DNA from: Hymenobacter crusticola
Lineage (GTDB): Bacteria; Bacteroidota; Bacteroidia; Cytophagales; Hymenobacteraceae
Assembly (NCBI RefSeq): GCF_002154225.1
Contig: NZ_MTSE01000016.1
Coordinates: 1 to 64,000 of the forward strand
Direction: 5' to 3'
DNA: 64,000 bases
The notes under the pieces are model-generated. The model searched no databases. It worked only from the letters and a program-made list of their open reading frames with translations, and was not told the DNA's origin. Positions 35,372 through 45,033 of the stretch are shown here, piece by piece; the stretch's first letter is position 1; every line of letters starts with the position of its first letter. The translations under genes and the position numbers were made by a program.

Positions 35372-37390
35372 CTATTTGGTGGCCTCGGCCAAGCGCCGTT
35401 GCAGTTCCTGCACCTGGTGCTCTAGGTCTAGCGTCCGGAACATGATTTTAGCTTCCAAATCGGCGTAGGAACGCTCTAGCTGCTCCTGCAACTGCTTTTG
35501 CTCGGTGATGTCGGTGTTGGTGCCTAGCCACCGCACGAGCTGCCCTTGCGCATTGCGCATGGGCACGGCCCGGGTCAGGAACCAGCGGTAGTTGCCGTCT
35601 TTGCCGCGCAAGGGGAAAGTCAGCTCCCAGGGCTCCCCTGCAGACCAGGCCGCTTGCACAAATGCCACTACCTGTTCTACGTGCGCCGGGTGGTGCACTT
35701 TCTCCCAGCCCCAGCCCTGCATTTCTTCGAGGGTAGTGCCGGTGAAGTCGTACCAGCGCTGGTTGTACCAGTAGATATGACCATCGGGTTGGCTCATCCA
35801 AGCGAGCTGGGCCATGTTGTCGGCAAGAGTCGTAAACTCCTCTTCGCGCTGGCGCAGGGCCGTCTCGGCTTTGCGGTACTCGGTGATGTCCTGCATGGCC
35901 CCAATCATGCGGGTGGCGTTGCCTTTTGCGTCGTGCGCGATGTAGCCGCGGTCCAGCACCTGCGCATAAGAGCCATCGGCGCGCTGGTAGCGGTACTCAT
36001 CGTGCCAGGACTTACCGCCGCCATCAATTATCTCGTGAATGCCGTGCACAATCCGCTCGGCGTCGTCGGGGTGAATGTGGTTGTACCACCACTGCGCGGT
36101 TTGCTCCACTGCTTCGGGCGCATAGCCGAAAATGCGCGTAATGGCGGCATTCCACGACACGGCCTGGGTGTTGAGGTCCCAATCCCAGATGGCATCGTTG
36201 GTGGCCAGCGAGGCTAGCTCGTAGCGCTCTTGGCTCCAGCGCAAAGTAGCCTCGGTGCGTTTCTGCTCGTCGATATCGGTGCAGGAGCCAAACCACTGGG
36301 TAATGTTGCCGGCCTCATCCTTCACGGGCATGGCCTGCCCCAGGAACCAATGGTAGGTGCCGTCTTTGGCTTTGAATCGATATTCTATTTCGTAGAATTC
36401 GCCGGTCGTGAGCGAGTGGTTCCACCGGTCGCGGGAGCGCTGCTGGTCATCGGGGTGCAGCAGGTCGTTCCACATTTGCGTGCCCCGGCTCTGCGCCACG
36501 TCGTAGCCCGTGTAGTCAATCCAGCGCTGGTTGAAGAACGTGTGGTAGCCCTGCGGGTCCGTCAGCCAGATCATCTGCGGCAAGAACTCAATCACGAACC
36601 GAAACTCAGCCTCGCGGGTAGCTAGCTGCGCCTCTACTTCCTTCTGCGCCGTCAGGTCGAGACAGAACGACACCCCATCGCGGCCACCCGGCTCGGCTAG
36701 CGCTCCGCCCAGCAGCACCGGCACGCGTGTACCATCCTTGCGGATGTACATTTTCTCGTACGGCCGCTGCACGCCGGTTTGCTCCAGCTCCTTGATCACG
36801 CTAGCCTCCAACGCTTCCAGTTCGGGGGGCGTCATCTGCTTCCAGCTGATATGGCCCGCTTGCAAGTCCTCGCGGCTATAGCCCACAATGCTCAAGAAAG
36901 CATTATTGGCTTCAGTAATACGTTGCGTATCCAGGTTCCAGAAGACGATGCCAATCAGGTCAGACTCCAGTAGCCGACCTAGGTGCAGGTCGCGGCGGCG
37001 CGTTTCCGTGACGTCGGTGACGGTGCCGATAAAGCGAACCGCGCGCGTCCGGCCTTGGTCGAAGAAAGCCCGACCGGTAGCATGCACCCACCGGAGCTTC
37101 TTGTCTTCCAGCCCAATCGTGCGGTACTCAATGTCGTACTCTCCGTTGCCGGCGGGGTCAAGGGCCTGCTGCACCACGGCATCCGTGGCGGCCCGATCAT
37201 CGGGGTGCAAGCCTTCCAGAAAGCGTTGGTAGTTAATGAGCGCCTCGGGCGAGGCGCCAAACAATTCCTTGCAACGCTTCGACCAGAGCAGCTCGCCAGT
37301 GAGCGGGTCGAACTCCCAGGTTCCTACTCCGGCCGCATCCACAGCGGTCTGCAAGCGTTCAAAGTCGGAGATATTTTCAGGCGTAGGCAT
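35372..37390 (-). CDS. five-PAS sensory protein without kinase or other output domain
   Basis: 672 residues. Five PAS/PAC units lie at about 8-130, 135-250, 258-378, 382-503 and 512-632 (repeated HPDD, RxKDGxYHWFLGxA and WFGSCTDIDEQK pieces), then a short coiled coil (LERSYADLEAKIMFRTLDLE to the end). Where a HisKA/HATPase pair would normally follow, the protein simply stops. No membrane segment. The coiled coil could dimerise the protein or dock it on a kinase or receiver coded elsewhere. It follows the 118-residue gene by 29 bases in one operon. Confidence 0.88.
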   Translation of the reverse strand: MPTPENISDFERLQTAVDAAGVGTWEFDPLTGELLWSKRCKELFGASPEALINYQRFLEGLHPDDRAATDAVVQQALDPAGNGEYDIEYRTIGLEDKKLRWVHATGRAFFDQGRTRAVRFIGTVTDVTETRRRDLHLGRLLESDLIGIVFWNLDTQRITEANNAFLSIVGYSREDLQAGHISWKQMTPPELEALEASVIKELEQTGVQRPYEKMYIRKDGTRVPVLLGGALAEPGGRDGVSFCLDLTAQKEVEAQLATREAEFRFVIEFLPQMIWLTDPQGYHTFFNQRWIDYTGYDVAQSRGTQMWNDLLHPDDQQRSRDRWNHSLTTGEFYEIEYRFKAKDGTYHWFLGQAMPVKDEAGNITQWFGSCTDIDEQKRTEATLRWSQERYELASLATNDAIWDWDLNTQAVSWNAAITRIFGYAPEAVEQTAQWWYNHIHPDDAERIVHGIHEIIDGGGKSWHDEYRYQRADGSYAQVLDRGYIAHDAKGNATRMIGAMQDITEYRKAETALRQREEEFTTLADNMAQLAWMSQPDGHIYWYNQRWYDFTGTTLEEMQGWGWEKVHHPAHVEQVVAFVQAAWSAGEPWELTFPLRGKDGNYRWFLTRAVPMRNAQGQLVRWLGTNTDITEQKQLQEQLERSYADLEAKIMFRTLDLEHQVQELQRRLAEATK

Positions 37391-37419
37391 GAATAGCGTG
37401 GTAATGAATACTGTAGGAC

Positions 37420-37776
37420 TTACGGCTGAAGCAGCAGCAATTCCATTCCCGACATGAAGTAGAGGGTGAGTTGGCTGCGCAGCCCATCCGTGGAGCGGCG
37501 CAGACGCGTGATTAGTGCGCGGGTGGTTTCCTGAGCCAGTTGCAGCTCCAGGTACGGCCGCCGCAGCAGCTCATCGCGCTGAATTTGCCAGCGGCCCTGC
37601 TCCACCTCATCTACGGTTTGTACCTCCAGGGTGACGTCGCTCAGGCGCAGGGTGGTGGCTTGCGCCAAAGCGCTGTTTGGATCCGTTCGGTTCAGCACGC
37701 GGTCCGCTACCCGCCAGTTGCCGGTTAAGTAATGGTCCGGTAACTGTTGCAGGTTGACGTCAAAAAAGTCGGGCAT
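37420..37776 (-). CDS. hypothetical protein in operon with the five-PAS protein (118 aa)
   Basis: 118 residues, MPDFFDVNLQQLPDHYLTGN to MELLLLQP; mixed alpha/beta, with a charged helix LQLAQETTRALITRLRRST and no signal peptide. No family recognised. Its stop is 29 bases before the multi-PAS start, so they are probably co-expressed and may act together. The leftward promoter must lie in 37777-37870, just beside an AT-rich tract. Confidence 0.6.
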   Translation of the reverse strand: MPDFFDVNLQQLPDHYLTGNWRVADRVLNRTDPNSALAQATTLRLSDVTLEVQTVDEVEQGRWQIQRDELLRRPYLELQLAQETTRALITRLRRSTDGLRSQLTLYFMSGMELLLLQP

Positions 37777-38061
37777 AGGGAGGAAAGCGGCTGTAGCGAT
37801 ACAAGCGAGGTAGTCAACTACTGCTCCGTGGACAATGAGCGATAAACAGCCACACCCCTAGGTATGGTTGAGAGGGACTACAAATTTGATAAAATATTTC
37901 TACTCCCCTTCTGACAATACAAAAATATCGTACAATATTATAAAAAACATATATTACCGTTGCCGCTCTACCAATCGTGCTTTCAAACTACGGCGCTACG
38001 CGCGTGCCTTTAGCTCTCCCATTCGCCTACTTTCCCGGGCCCAGTTGCTTTATGGGGCAAA

Positions 38062-40524
38062 TTACTGCCCGCCGCCGGCGCGGCGCTTTTCGTCTTCGGC
38101 TCCGCTCTGCCGCCGTTTGGTGGGCGCCACTTTGTCGTTGCCGAAGCGGTAGCTAAACGCGAGGGTAGCCACCCGCGAATCCTGGCGCTGGTAGAAGCGC
38201 TCCACGTAGTTGTCGTAGGTCGATACCACGCGGGCGGGCAGCGTGTAGAAGAGGTCGGCTACGCTCAGCTTCAGGTTGCCTTTGCGGTTCCACAGGCTCT
38301 TCTGCACGCCCGCGCTGACCTGCCCAAGCGGACGCTGCACAAAGAACCCGTAGACCTGCCGCGACTGGTAGTTGCCGCTGAGCTCGGCGCTCCAGCCCTT
38401 GCCAAAGGTGAAGGTATGATTCGACGTGAGGTCCAGCGAGACGCCGCCTCGGTTGAGGTTCGTGCCGGCTAGGTCGCCCTTGAATCGGTTGTAGTAAAGC
38501 ACCGCGTTGTTGTACACGGTCCACCACTTCGCTATTTCTACCGGCGCCGTGAAGGTGAGGCCATAATAGTGCCGCTGACGCAAGTTGCGGGTGGTGGAAA
38601 GTACGGTGCTGTCGGTTTCGGGCTGCACCACCTCGATGAGCGGCTGGCTGGTGAGGCTGTAGCTCAGACCTAGGCTGTATTTCTGCTGGAAGGTGTGCGT
38701 GAGCTCCAGGTTATAGCTAGTTTGGGGGCGCAGGTAGGGGTTGCCGCCGCCGGAAGTGGTTTTGTCGATAATTACCCGGAACGGGTTGAGTTGGCGGTAC
38801 GAGGGCCGGTCGATGCGGCGGCTGAGCGAGAGGCTGGTTTCGTGCTGCTCGGAAAACTGGCGCTTTAGGGCCGCGCTGGGAAATAACTGGAAATAGTGCC
38901 GGTCGAAGTTCGGCTCCACGCCTGGCTGCACCACCGTCTGCCGCCCCACGGCGTTGGTTTGCTCGCCGCGCAAGCCCGCTTGTAGGGTTAACTTGGGTTG
39001 GCTGTAATTCAGGTTGAAATAGCCCGCGCTGATGTTCTCCTCGTACGTGAACTGATTGGAGCGACCTAGGTCGAGCTGGCCATTGGTCAGAAACTGCACA
39101 TCATTGTCGGCCGTTACGCTGCTGATTTTGGCGCCGGCCTCCAGGCGCAATTGCTTCGTCAGCGGCTGGGTGTAGTCTACTTTGGCCGACTGAATGGTGA
39201 GCGTGCCCGTCTGGTTGCTGATCACCTCCTGAGTCGGGGTTGACTCGCCGTCGAGCCTGGTGGCTAGCTTCTGATAACGATCGGTGCTGTAGTGGGCGTA
39301 GTCCGCATCGGCGCTCAGCTCCCGCGCCCCCAACGAGTCTTTGAAAGTGTGGCGGAAGTTGAGGCTCCCGGCTAAGTTGGGATTGTGCGAGGTGCGGTAG
39401 TTCGTCGAATTGGATTGCTGTGCCCGGCCGCTGCGCACATCCGTGATAAGCGAGTTGTTGGTTCCGTCCTGCCTCGACAGATTATCGAGGCCGCTAAGCA
39501 CGCCTCCAAGCACCGTCCGCTCCGATACGTTAATATCCGCCCCGGCTTTCCAGTTGTGCGAGCGAAAGTTGCCGGGAATACGGTTTTCCTGGCTAGTGGT
39601 ACTAATGATTTCCCGCTCGGCACCCGACGCAGGCGCGTAAAACTCCCGGTTGATGGTAAGCTGATTCAGGAATTTCCGATCCGCGTAATTGTAGGAGCCA
39701 AACACGTTGACGCCCTTGCGCCGGTGATTGAGACTCACTCCCCCGGTGTACTTACTGTAGGGGCTATGACCGTAACTCAGGTTCAGCGTACCGTTGGTAC
39801 CTAGCTTCTGATCTTTTCGGAGGTTGATGGCAATGATGCCGGCCCCGCCTTGCGCATCATACTTAGCGGGCGGGTTGGTAATCAGCTCGATGTTCTTGAG
39901 CTGGTCGGCGGGCAGGGCGCGCAAGTAGTCAGCTAGCTCGGTGCCGGTCATGGGCTGGCGCTTGCCGTCGATGAGTACCAACAACCCTTGTTTGCCGCGC
40001 AAGGCTAGGTTGTCGTTGTTGTCGATGGTTACGCCCGGCGCGCGGCGCAGCACATCCAGGGACGTGTTACCAGCGGCCAGCGTCGAGCCTTCCACATTCA
40101 CGATGGTGCGGTCCGCTTCTCGCTCGTACATGGGCCGCTGCCCCGTTACCGTCACTTCCTTAAGCTGTGTGGCAGCGCTATTAGCGAGCGTCAGGGTGGG
40201 CAGGGTTACACCGGCCGCGGTCACCGAAAACGGCTTCGACCACTGCCGCCCAAACCCAACCTGCGACGCCGCTACTAGGTACGACCCACCGGCTAGCTGC
40301 TCAAAGCGAAACGAGCCTTTCTCGTCACTAAACTCCGTCTTGACCACTGCTGAGTCGGCCGCGTGGTGCAGCGTGATGGTGGCGTAATCAACGGGGGCGC
40401 CGGCCGCCGTACGTACGGCGCCGGTGATGGCCGCCGTTTGGGCATGCGTGGCCAAACTGGTACCTAGGCCCAAGGCTAAAAAGCCAAGCGGCCGCAGGGA
40501 GCTAGCGTAAAAGGTTGTCTTCAT
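38062..40524 (-). CDS. TonB-dependent-receptor-like outer membrane beta-barrel protein with CarboxypepD-like domain
   Basis: 820 residues. Signal peptide (FLALGLGTSLATHAQ), carboxypeptidase regulatory-like domain at about 30-115 (ITGAVRTAAGAPVDYATITL), a plug (EVTVTGQRPMYEREADRTIVNVEGS, LLVLIDGKRQPM), then a barrel in the outer-membrane beta-barrel family (OMP_b-brl_3) style ending SYRFGNDKV plus a charged tail. It differs from SusC in size and lacks a SusD partner. The tail KRRQSGAEDEKRRAGGGQ matches a pattern common at the C-terminus of these receptors. Substrate unknown; peptide, metal chelate or polymer import are all possible. Confidence 0.88.
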   Translation of the reverse strand: MKTTFYASSLRPLGFLALGLGTSLATHAQTAAITGAVRTAAGAPVDYATITLHHAADSAVVKTEFSDEKGSFRFEQLAGGSYLVAASQVGFGRQWSKPFSVTAAGVTLPTLTLANSAATQLKEVTVTGQRPMYEREADRTIVNVEGSTLAAGNTSLDVLRRAPGVTIDNNDNLALRGKQGLLVLIDGKRQPMTGTELADYLRALPADQLKNIELITNPPAKYDAQGGAGIIAINLRKDQKLGTNGTLNLSYGHSPYSKYTGGVSLNHRRKGVNVFGSYNYADRKFLNQLTINREFYAPASGAEREIISTTSQENRIPGNFRSHNWKAGADINVSERTVLGGVLSGLDNLSRQDGTNNSLITDVRSGRAQQSNSTNYRTSHNPNLAGSLNFRHTFKDSLGARELSADADYAHYSTDRYQKLATRLDGESTPTQEVISNQTGTLTIQSAKVDYTQPLTKQLRLEAGAKISSVTADNDVQFLTNGQLDLGRSNQFTYEENISAGYFNLNYSQPKLTLQAGLRGEQTNAVGRQTVVQPGVEPNFDRHYFQLFPSAALKRQFSEQHETSLSLSRRIDRPSYRQLNPFRVIIDKTTSGGGNPYLRPQTSYNLELTHTFQQKYSLGLSYSLTSQPLIEVVQPETDSTVLSTTRNLRQRHYYGLTFTAPVEIAKWWTVYNNAVLYYNRFKGDLAGTNLNRGGVSLDLTSNHTFTFGKGWSAELSGNYQSRQVYGFFVQRPLGQVSAGVQKSLWNRKGNLKLSVADLFYTLPARVVSTYDNYVERFYQRQDSRVATLAFSYRFGNDKVAPTKRRQSGAEDEKRRAGGGQ

Positions 40525-40966
40525 GAGCGTAGATCAACGGGTAAAAGTTTCTGCCTTCGATTTGCCGCCCTGCAAGCGTCCGTTTTTGAAGTTTGCAGGG
40601 CGGCACTCCCCTTGGCCTAGCCAAGCCACATGCCACTCATTTAATCAACTGAAAATCAATATAATAAATCGCAATAATGATTTATCATACAAATCAATAT
40701 TGTCCACAAATGAACACACTGTTCGCTAGCGAACAGCCACGCATGCACACAGCGATAGCACGGATAAAAATGGTCACAGCGGCACCACTGTTTTCTGTGG
40801 CAGCCTCTTACTGATGGCCAATCACTCGAAGAAGAAATGACCGCCTGGCATCGTAGCCACGCTTGTTTTAGGCGGTTAGCATAGCTCCCATTATGAGAAA
40901 GAACAGGCTAGTTATAGTAAAATATAAATATTTGTATTTAATTTGTTGCATATAACTCGCTCTATC
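40525..40966. other. divergent intergenic region with a strong hairpin
   Basis: About 440 bases between two outward-facing genes. A hairpin GCCGCCCTGCAA / TTGCAGGGCGGC at 40564-40604 lies in the leader of the receptor gene and could control it. The stretch 40640-40720 and 40905-40950 are AT-rich and probably hold promoters; no exact TAnnTTTG was found. Confidence 0.45.
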
Positions 40967-43045
40967 ATGTTTCACACCACCTTTATACAACAATTTGCGT
41001 CTGCTAGCTTCCTTACGCGGGCTCGAGTTCTCTCCTATTGTCAGTTGTTTATTGCGTGGACTGCTATCCTTGCCAGCGTACAAGCCCAAGCGCAATGCTC
41101 CACACTGCTGACGGACAACGACGACAGCAGTGACTACACAACCACCGCGCCCAACCAAACGATTTGCGTTGAGGCCGATTCTTTCAGCCGCACCCTAACC
41201 GTTAACCACGACGGCTGTACAATCAACTTAGGTCAGAATGTAACCTTTACCGGGCAGATTATCCTAGGCAGCGGAGCGACCAACTGCACCATCAATAACA
41301 ATGGTTTGATTAGCAACAATTTCAGCGGCAACGGTATTCTTGACCAGGCCAGCAATGTAACGGGCACCGTTTTCAACAACCTGCGCACGATCAACTCCCA
41401 AACTATCCGCTTCAGGGCGCCCACCACCATCAACAACGGCAACCTTAGCAGCAAAGAAGCTAGCTGGACGGCCAACTTTTTCAACGCAGCTGATATTACT
41501 GCCCCGCTCACCATTACGAACTATGGGGCGTGGAATGGCCAAATAGCTACGCTACCTGGCGGCTCGATCACCAACGTTAGAGGCGCCAACTGGAGCGTAT
41601 CGATAGCCAGCGTTACGACTAATCCGTTGACCATCATCAACAATGGCACGTGGAGCGGAGGTTATCTTGATGGTGTTGCCAGCAACCTCACGCTTACTAA
41701 CACGGCTATTTGGTCTACACGAGTCTACACAGGTGTGGCCACTCCTACCCTCACGATTACCAACAGTGGCACCTGGGGCGATATTGGACAAATTGCCACG
41801 ACGAGTACCCTATCGATCCTTAACACCGGCACCTGGCAGAATGCCTTGTTTTCCAACGTGGGCACCACAACCATCAAAAATGCGGGATCTTGGAAAAACG
41901 AGCAAGTTAATTACAGCGGCCCCCTGACCGTGGACCATTCCGGTAGCCAATGGGCAGCAATTCTCACCACTAATAATGCCAGTGCTAGCTCACTTACGGT
42001 TACCAATGCAGCTACCTGGGGCAAGGGCATCGACTTTCCGGCCGGGCCTAACGCCTTTACAAACAACGTGGGTGCCACAGCTACTTTCCCGAGCAGCGAA
42101 AACCTGAGCTTCAACGGTCCAACGTTGCTCACCAACCACGGTATTCTGACGATTAATGAGTTCGTCTCGCTACCTGGTGGCTCGACCCTCGCGACAACCA
42201 GCAGCGGCACCACCAGCATCAACGGCGATGTTGTTAGCAGCGGCGCCCTGCAAAACCAGGGGTTACTTACCATAACGGGCAACCTCACCACTAGCGGCCT
42301 GCTGACCAACGCCAATCGGGTGCGCATCGTGGGTGATTTCACTAACAGCGGCATTGTGAACGGCCCAGCTGCCCCGTCGCGGGGCAGCATCCGCGCCACG
42401 GGCTACACCACCAACTCTGGCACTTTCGGCGTGACCGGCCAGCTTGACTTCTGCGACGCCGGCATGCCGACCGCAGGCTTCGACAGCCGCGGCGGTGCTA
42501 TTGGCGACGCTACTAGCTTCTGCTCGGCGACGCCGCTACCGGTGGTGCTCAGCGCCTTCACGGCCACCCGGCAAGCGGGGCAAGTTCGCCTGTATTGGAG
42601 CACCGCCCAGGAACTTAACAGCGCTTATTTTGTGATAGAACGCGCGGCCGATGGCTACTCCTTCGTAGCCGTAGCGCAGGTGAACGGCCACGGCACCACC
42701 CAGCGAGCCACAAACTACAGTGCCCTTGATGCAACTCCGCTAGCAACTACCAGCTACTACCGGCTGCGGCAAGTAGACGCCGATGGTACCAGCACCTACT
42801 CGCCCGTCGCGACGGTGACGGCCGCGACGCCACCACAGGCTAAGCTAGCTCTTATGCCTAACCCGGCACAACGCACTGTCTGGATACAGGGCGCTCAGGC
42901 GGGCAACGTCCAGTTGCTGGACGGGGCCGGCCGGATACTACGCACGCAAGCGGCACAGGAACAGGCCCTGGACCTAACCGGCATCCAGCCAGGCCTCTAC
43001 ATCGTGCGCGCAGGCACCCAAACGGCGCGCTTACAGGTGGAGTAG
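40967..43045 (+). CDS. T9SS-sorted surface protein with Asn/Thr-rich NxGTW repeats
   Basis: 692 residues from the ATG at 40967. After a signal peptide ending SVQAQAQ comes a region (about 45-470) with an imperfect repeat of about 20-25 residues, LTITNSGTWGDI-like, which predicts a parallel beta-helix or solenoid. Residues about 500-605 are an Fn3-like module (LSAFTATRQAGQVRLYWSTA) and the last 75 residues (LALMPNPAQRTVWIQG to LQVE) are a type A sorting domain for the type IX system. Probably an adhesin or surface-layer component. No enzyme motif found. Confidence 0.85.
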   Translation: MFHTTFIQQFASASFLTRARVLSYCQLFIAWTAILASVQAQAQCSTLLTDNDDSSDYTTTAPNQTICVEADSFSRTLTVNHDGCTINLGQNVTFTGQIILGSGATNCTINNNGLISNNFSGNGILDQASNVTGTVFNNLRTINSQTIRFRAPTTINNGNLSSKEASWTANFFNAADITAPLTITNYGAWNGQIATLPGGSITNVRGANWSVSIASVTTNPLTIINNGTWSGGYLDGVASNLTLTNTAIWSTRVYTGVATPTLTITNSGTWGDIGQIATTSTLSILNTGTWQNALFSNVGTTTIKNAGSWKNEQVNYSGPLTVDHSGSQWAAILTTNNASASSLTVTNAATWGKGIDFPAGPNAFTNNVGATATFPSSENLSFNGPTLLTNHGILTINEFVSLPGGSTLATTSSGTTSINGDVVSSGALQNQGLLTITGNLTTSGLLTNANRVRIVGDFTNSGIVNGPAAPSRGSIRATGYTTNSGTFGVTGQLDFCDAGMPTAGFDSRGGAIGDATSFCSATPLPVVLSAFTATRQAGQVRLYWSTAQELNSAYFVIERAADGYSFVAVAQVNGHGTTQRATNYSALDATPLATTSYYRLRQVDADGTSTYSPVATVTAATPPQAKLALMPNPAQRTVWIQGAQAGNVQLLDGAGRILRTQAAQEQALDLTGIQPGLYIVRAGTQTARLQVE

Positions 43046-43096
43046 CTAGGTGTTAGCTGCTAGGCCGTAAGCTAGCAGTGAAGCGAAGGCCATTTT

Positions 43097-43114
43097 GCTG
43101 CACTTTTGTGCAGC
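43097..43114. other. perfect short hairpin GCTGCAC-TTTT-GTGCAGC
   Basis: A 7-base perfect inverted repeat around TTTT, 50 bases after the T9SS protein and 43 bases before the PAS protein. It lacks a T-run, so it may be an operator or an RNA hairpin in the PAS gene leader. Confidence 0.4.
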
Positions 43115-43156
43115 TAAACCGTAGAATACCGTTCACACCGCTTAGTTGCTTATTGC

Positions 43157-44452
43157 ATGAACGCCGAAGCCGCCTCTGTCGAGTACTTCGATTTATTTCG
43201 CGCCCTTCCTGACAAGTATTTACTGCTTTCTCCTGCAGGTACTGTTCTCGCCCTCAACGATGCCCACGCGGCTTCTTCCCTACCCCAGCGTCGCCCAGAA
43301 GATGTGCTAGGGTTGGATTTTTTCGACGTGTGGCCCCCCAACTCGGCTGCTGAAGGCGCGGTGGTGCGCCAGTCGCATCAGCAGGTACGTGACACGCACA
43401 CACCTCATACGATGCCTTTGATTCGCTACGATTTGCCGCTACCCACCGGTGGCTACGAACCTAGGTATTGGCAGGCAACGCATTTTCCGGTCCTCAGCCC
43501 CGCGGGCGAGCTACGGTATATCCTGCAAAAAACAGAAGACGTTACGGAGCAGCATTTGGGCGAACTGCGCAACCAGCAAATGCAGCGCGAGCTCGCCGAA
43601 ACGCACGAGCGCGCCCGCTTTATTTTAGAGTCGGTGCCGGCCATGGTCTGGACAGCTTCTCCAGATGGCCAGCGCGACTACTTCAACGCCCGCTGGCTCG
43701 AATTCACGGGGCTGCCCATGGCCGAGCAAGTGGGCGAACAGTGGTTTGCAAGCTTACACCCCGACGACCGCGCCTTGGTACGACAGCGCTGGACCGAAGC
43801 AGTTGCCAACACCAGCATTTACCAAGTAGAATACCGCTTGCGACGCGCCGATGGCCACTACCGCTGGGTGTTGATGCGCGGAGTACCGCACCTGAACGAG
43901 CAGGGCCAAGTGACCATGTGGGTCGGGGGCGGCACGGATATTCAGGAGCAGAAGCAATTGGTGCAGGAGCTCCTCGAAACCAATGAGCAGCAGGCGGCCC
44001 TTTCGGATCAGGCTTACCAAGCCTACCAGGCCGCCGAAGGGCAGCGCGATGCTTTACGGACGCTATTTGCGGAAGCTCCTGCCATGTTCGCTATTTTCCG
44101 CGGCCCCGAGCACCGGTTTGAGTTTGGCAACCAACGGTACCTAGCCTTGTTTGAAGGCCGTTATGCCGAAGGCATCCCAGTTGCGCAAGCCGTGCCCGAA
44201 GCAGTGGAGCAAGGTTATATTGAACTGCTCGACAAAGTGTACCAAACCGGGCAGCCCGTGAGTGGCAACGAAGTGCCTTTGCTAGTACCCAGCCTCACTG
44301 GCACCGAACCCCGCCGAGTTTATCTGAACTTCTCCTACCAACCGTTTCGCGAGAATGGGCGAGTGGCGGGCGTTACGGCTTTTGCCTACGACGTTACCGA
44401 TTTAGTACATGCCCGCCAGACGCTGGAGCAACAACGCCCTAGTGTGGCCTAG
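43157..44452 (+). CDS. three-PAS sensory protein without kinase domain
   Basis: 431 residues. PAS domains at about 10-130 (VLALNDAHAASS, QKTEDVTEQ), 148-268 (PAMVWTASPDGQRDYFNARW, YRLRRADGHYRWVLMRG) and 305-420 (APAMFAIFRGPEHRFEFGN, AFAYDVTDLV), with a coiled coil at about 268-302. It ends right after the third PAS with no HisKA or HATPase. Cytosolic. The next gene (44-base gap) codes for a CZB-like domain, so the pair looks like a split sensor whose signal passes to another protein. Confidence 0.87.
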   Translation: MNAEAASVEYFDLFRALPDKYLLLSPAGTVLALNDAHAASSLPQRRPEDVLGLDFFDVWPPNSAAEGAVVRQSHQQVRDTHTPHTMPLIRYDLPLPTGGYEPRYWQATHFPVLSPAGELRYILQKTEDVTEQHLGELRNQQMQRELAETHERARFILESVPAMVWTASPDGQRDYFNARWLEFTGLPMAEQVGEQWFASLHPDDRALVRQRWTEAVANTSIYQVEYRLRRADGHYRWVLMRGVPHLNEQGQVTMWVGGGTDIQEQKQLVQELLETNEQQAALSDQAYQAYQAAEGQRDALRTLFAEAPAMFAIFRGPEHRFEFGNQRYLALFEGRYAEGIPVAQAVPEAVEQGYIELLDKVYQTGQPVSGNEVPLLVPSLTGTEPRRVYLNFSYQPFRENGRVAGVTAFAYDVTDLVHARQTLEQQRPSVA

Positions 44453-44495
44453 ACTTTGTTTTCTTTACCTTTTGACACTAGCACTTTTCTTTTAG

Positions 44496-44858
44496 ATGGA
44501 TCTTACGACCCTGGATTTTCAACAAGCGAAGATCAAACAGGTGCTATTCAAATCACGGCTGCGCTCGGTGCTGTACGGGGTGCGCGAGCCCGACGCTACA
44601 CTATTTGCCGTGCGCGACAATCCATTGGGGCAATGGATAGAAACTGTTCTCAAACCCAAGTACGGTATCTCGCCGGAGGTACGCAGCATGGAGCGCCTGC
44701 TGCAAGACACGCTCAGCACAGGTCAGTCGCTGGTGCGACAGTATCAGCGGGGGCAAATAGAGGAAGCCCGCCAAGGCCTAGCGCAAGTAGAACGCTGTGC
44801 CGAGCAGATTGATGATTTGCTGCTACGCATGTCCCAGCAGGCAGTGGGCATAGCCTAG
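44496..44858 (+). CDS. CZB-like four-helix domain protein lacking the usual zinc ligands
   Basis: 120 residues. The spacing agrees with the chemoreceptor zinc-binding (CZB) family: AKIKQVLFKSRLRSVLYG for helix 1, DNPLGQWIETV where the family has CxLGxW, YGISPEVRSMERLLQDTL for the HxxxH helix, and a last helix with LAQVERCAEQIDDLLL. The ligands expected are His, Cys, His, His; here they read Gln/Val, Asn, Leu and Thr, so zinc binding by the canonical site is not possible. The gene follows the three-PAS sensor gene, and probably extends it in trans. Assignment rests on the fold pattern as I recall it. Confidence 0.65.
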   Translation: MDLTTLDFQQAKIKQVLFKSRLRSVLYGVREPDATLFAVRDNPLGQWIETVLKPKYGISPEVRSMERLLQDTLSTGQSLVRQYQRGQIEEARQGLAQVERCAEQIDDLLLRMSQQAVGIA

Positions 44859-45033
44859 GCCAATAAACTCTCGCCGCGCTAGCGGCAAGTGGCATCGGGC
44901 GCCACTATACTGTCGGCATTTGGAGGCGAGGCAGCCAAAAGCAAAGTGGATAGCGACCTAGCATGTGATACGAAGCGGCTTTTCAGTCCTTAAAATCAGC
45001 CTGGAAAGAACGTCATACTCTTTGCGGAGTTCA

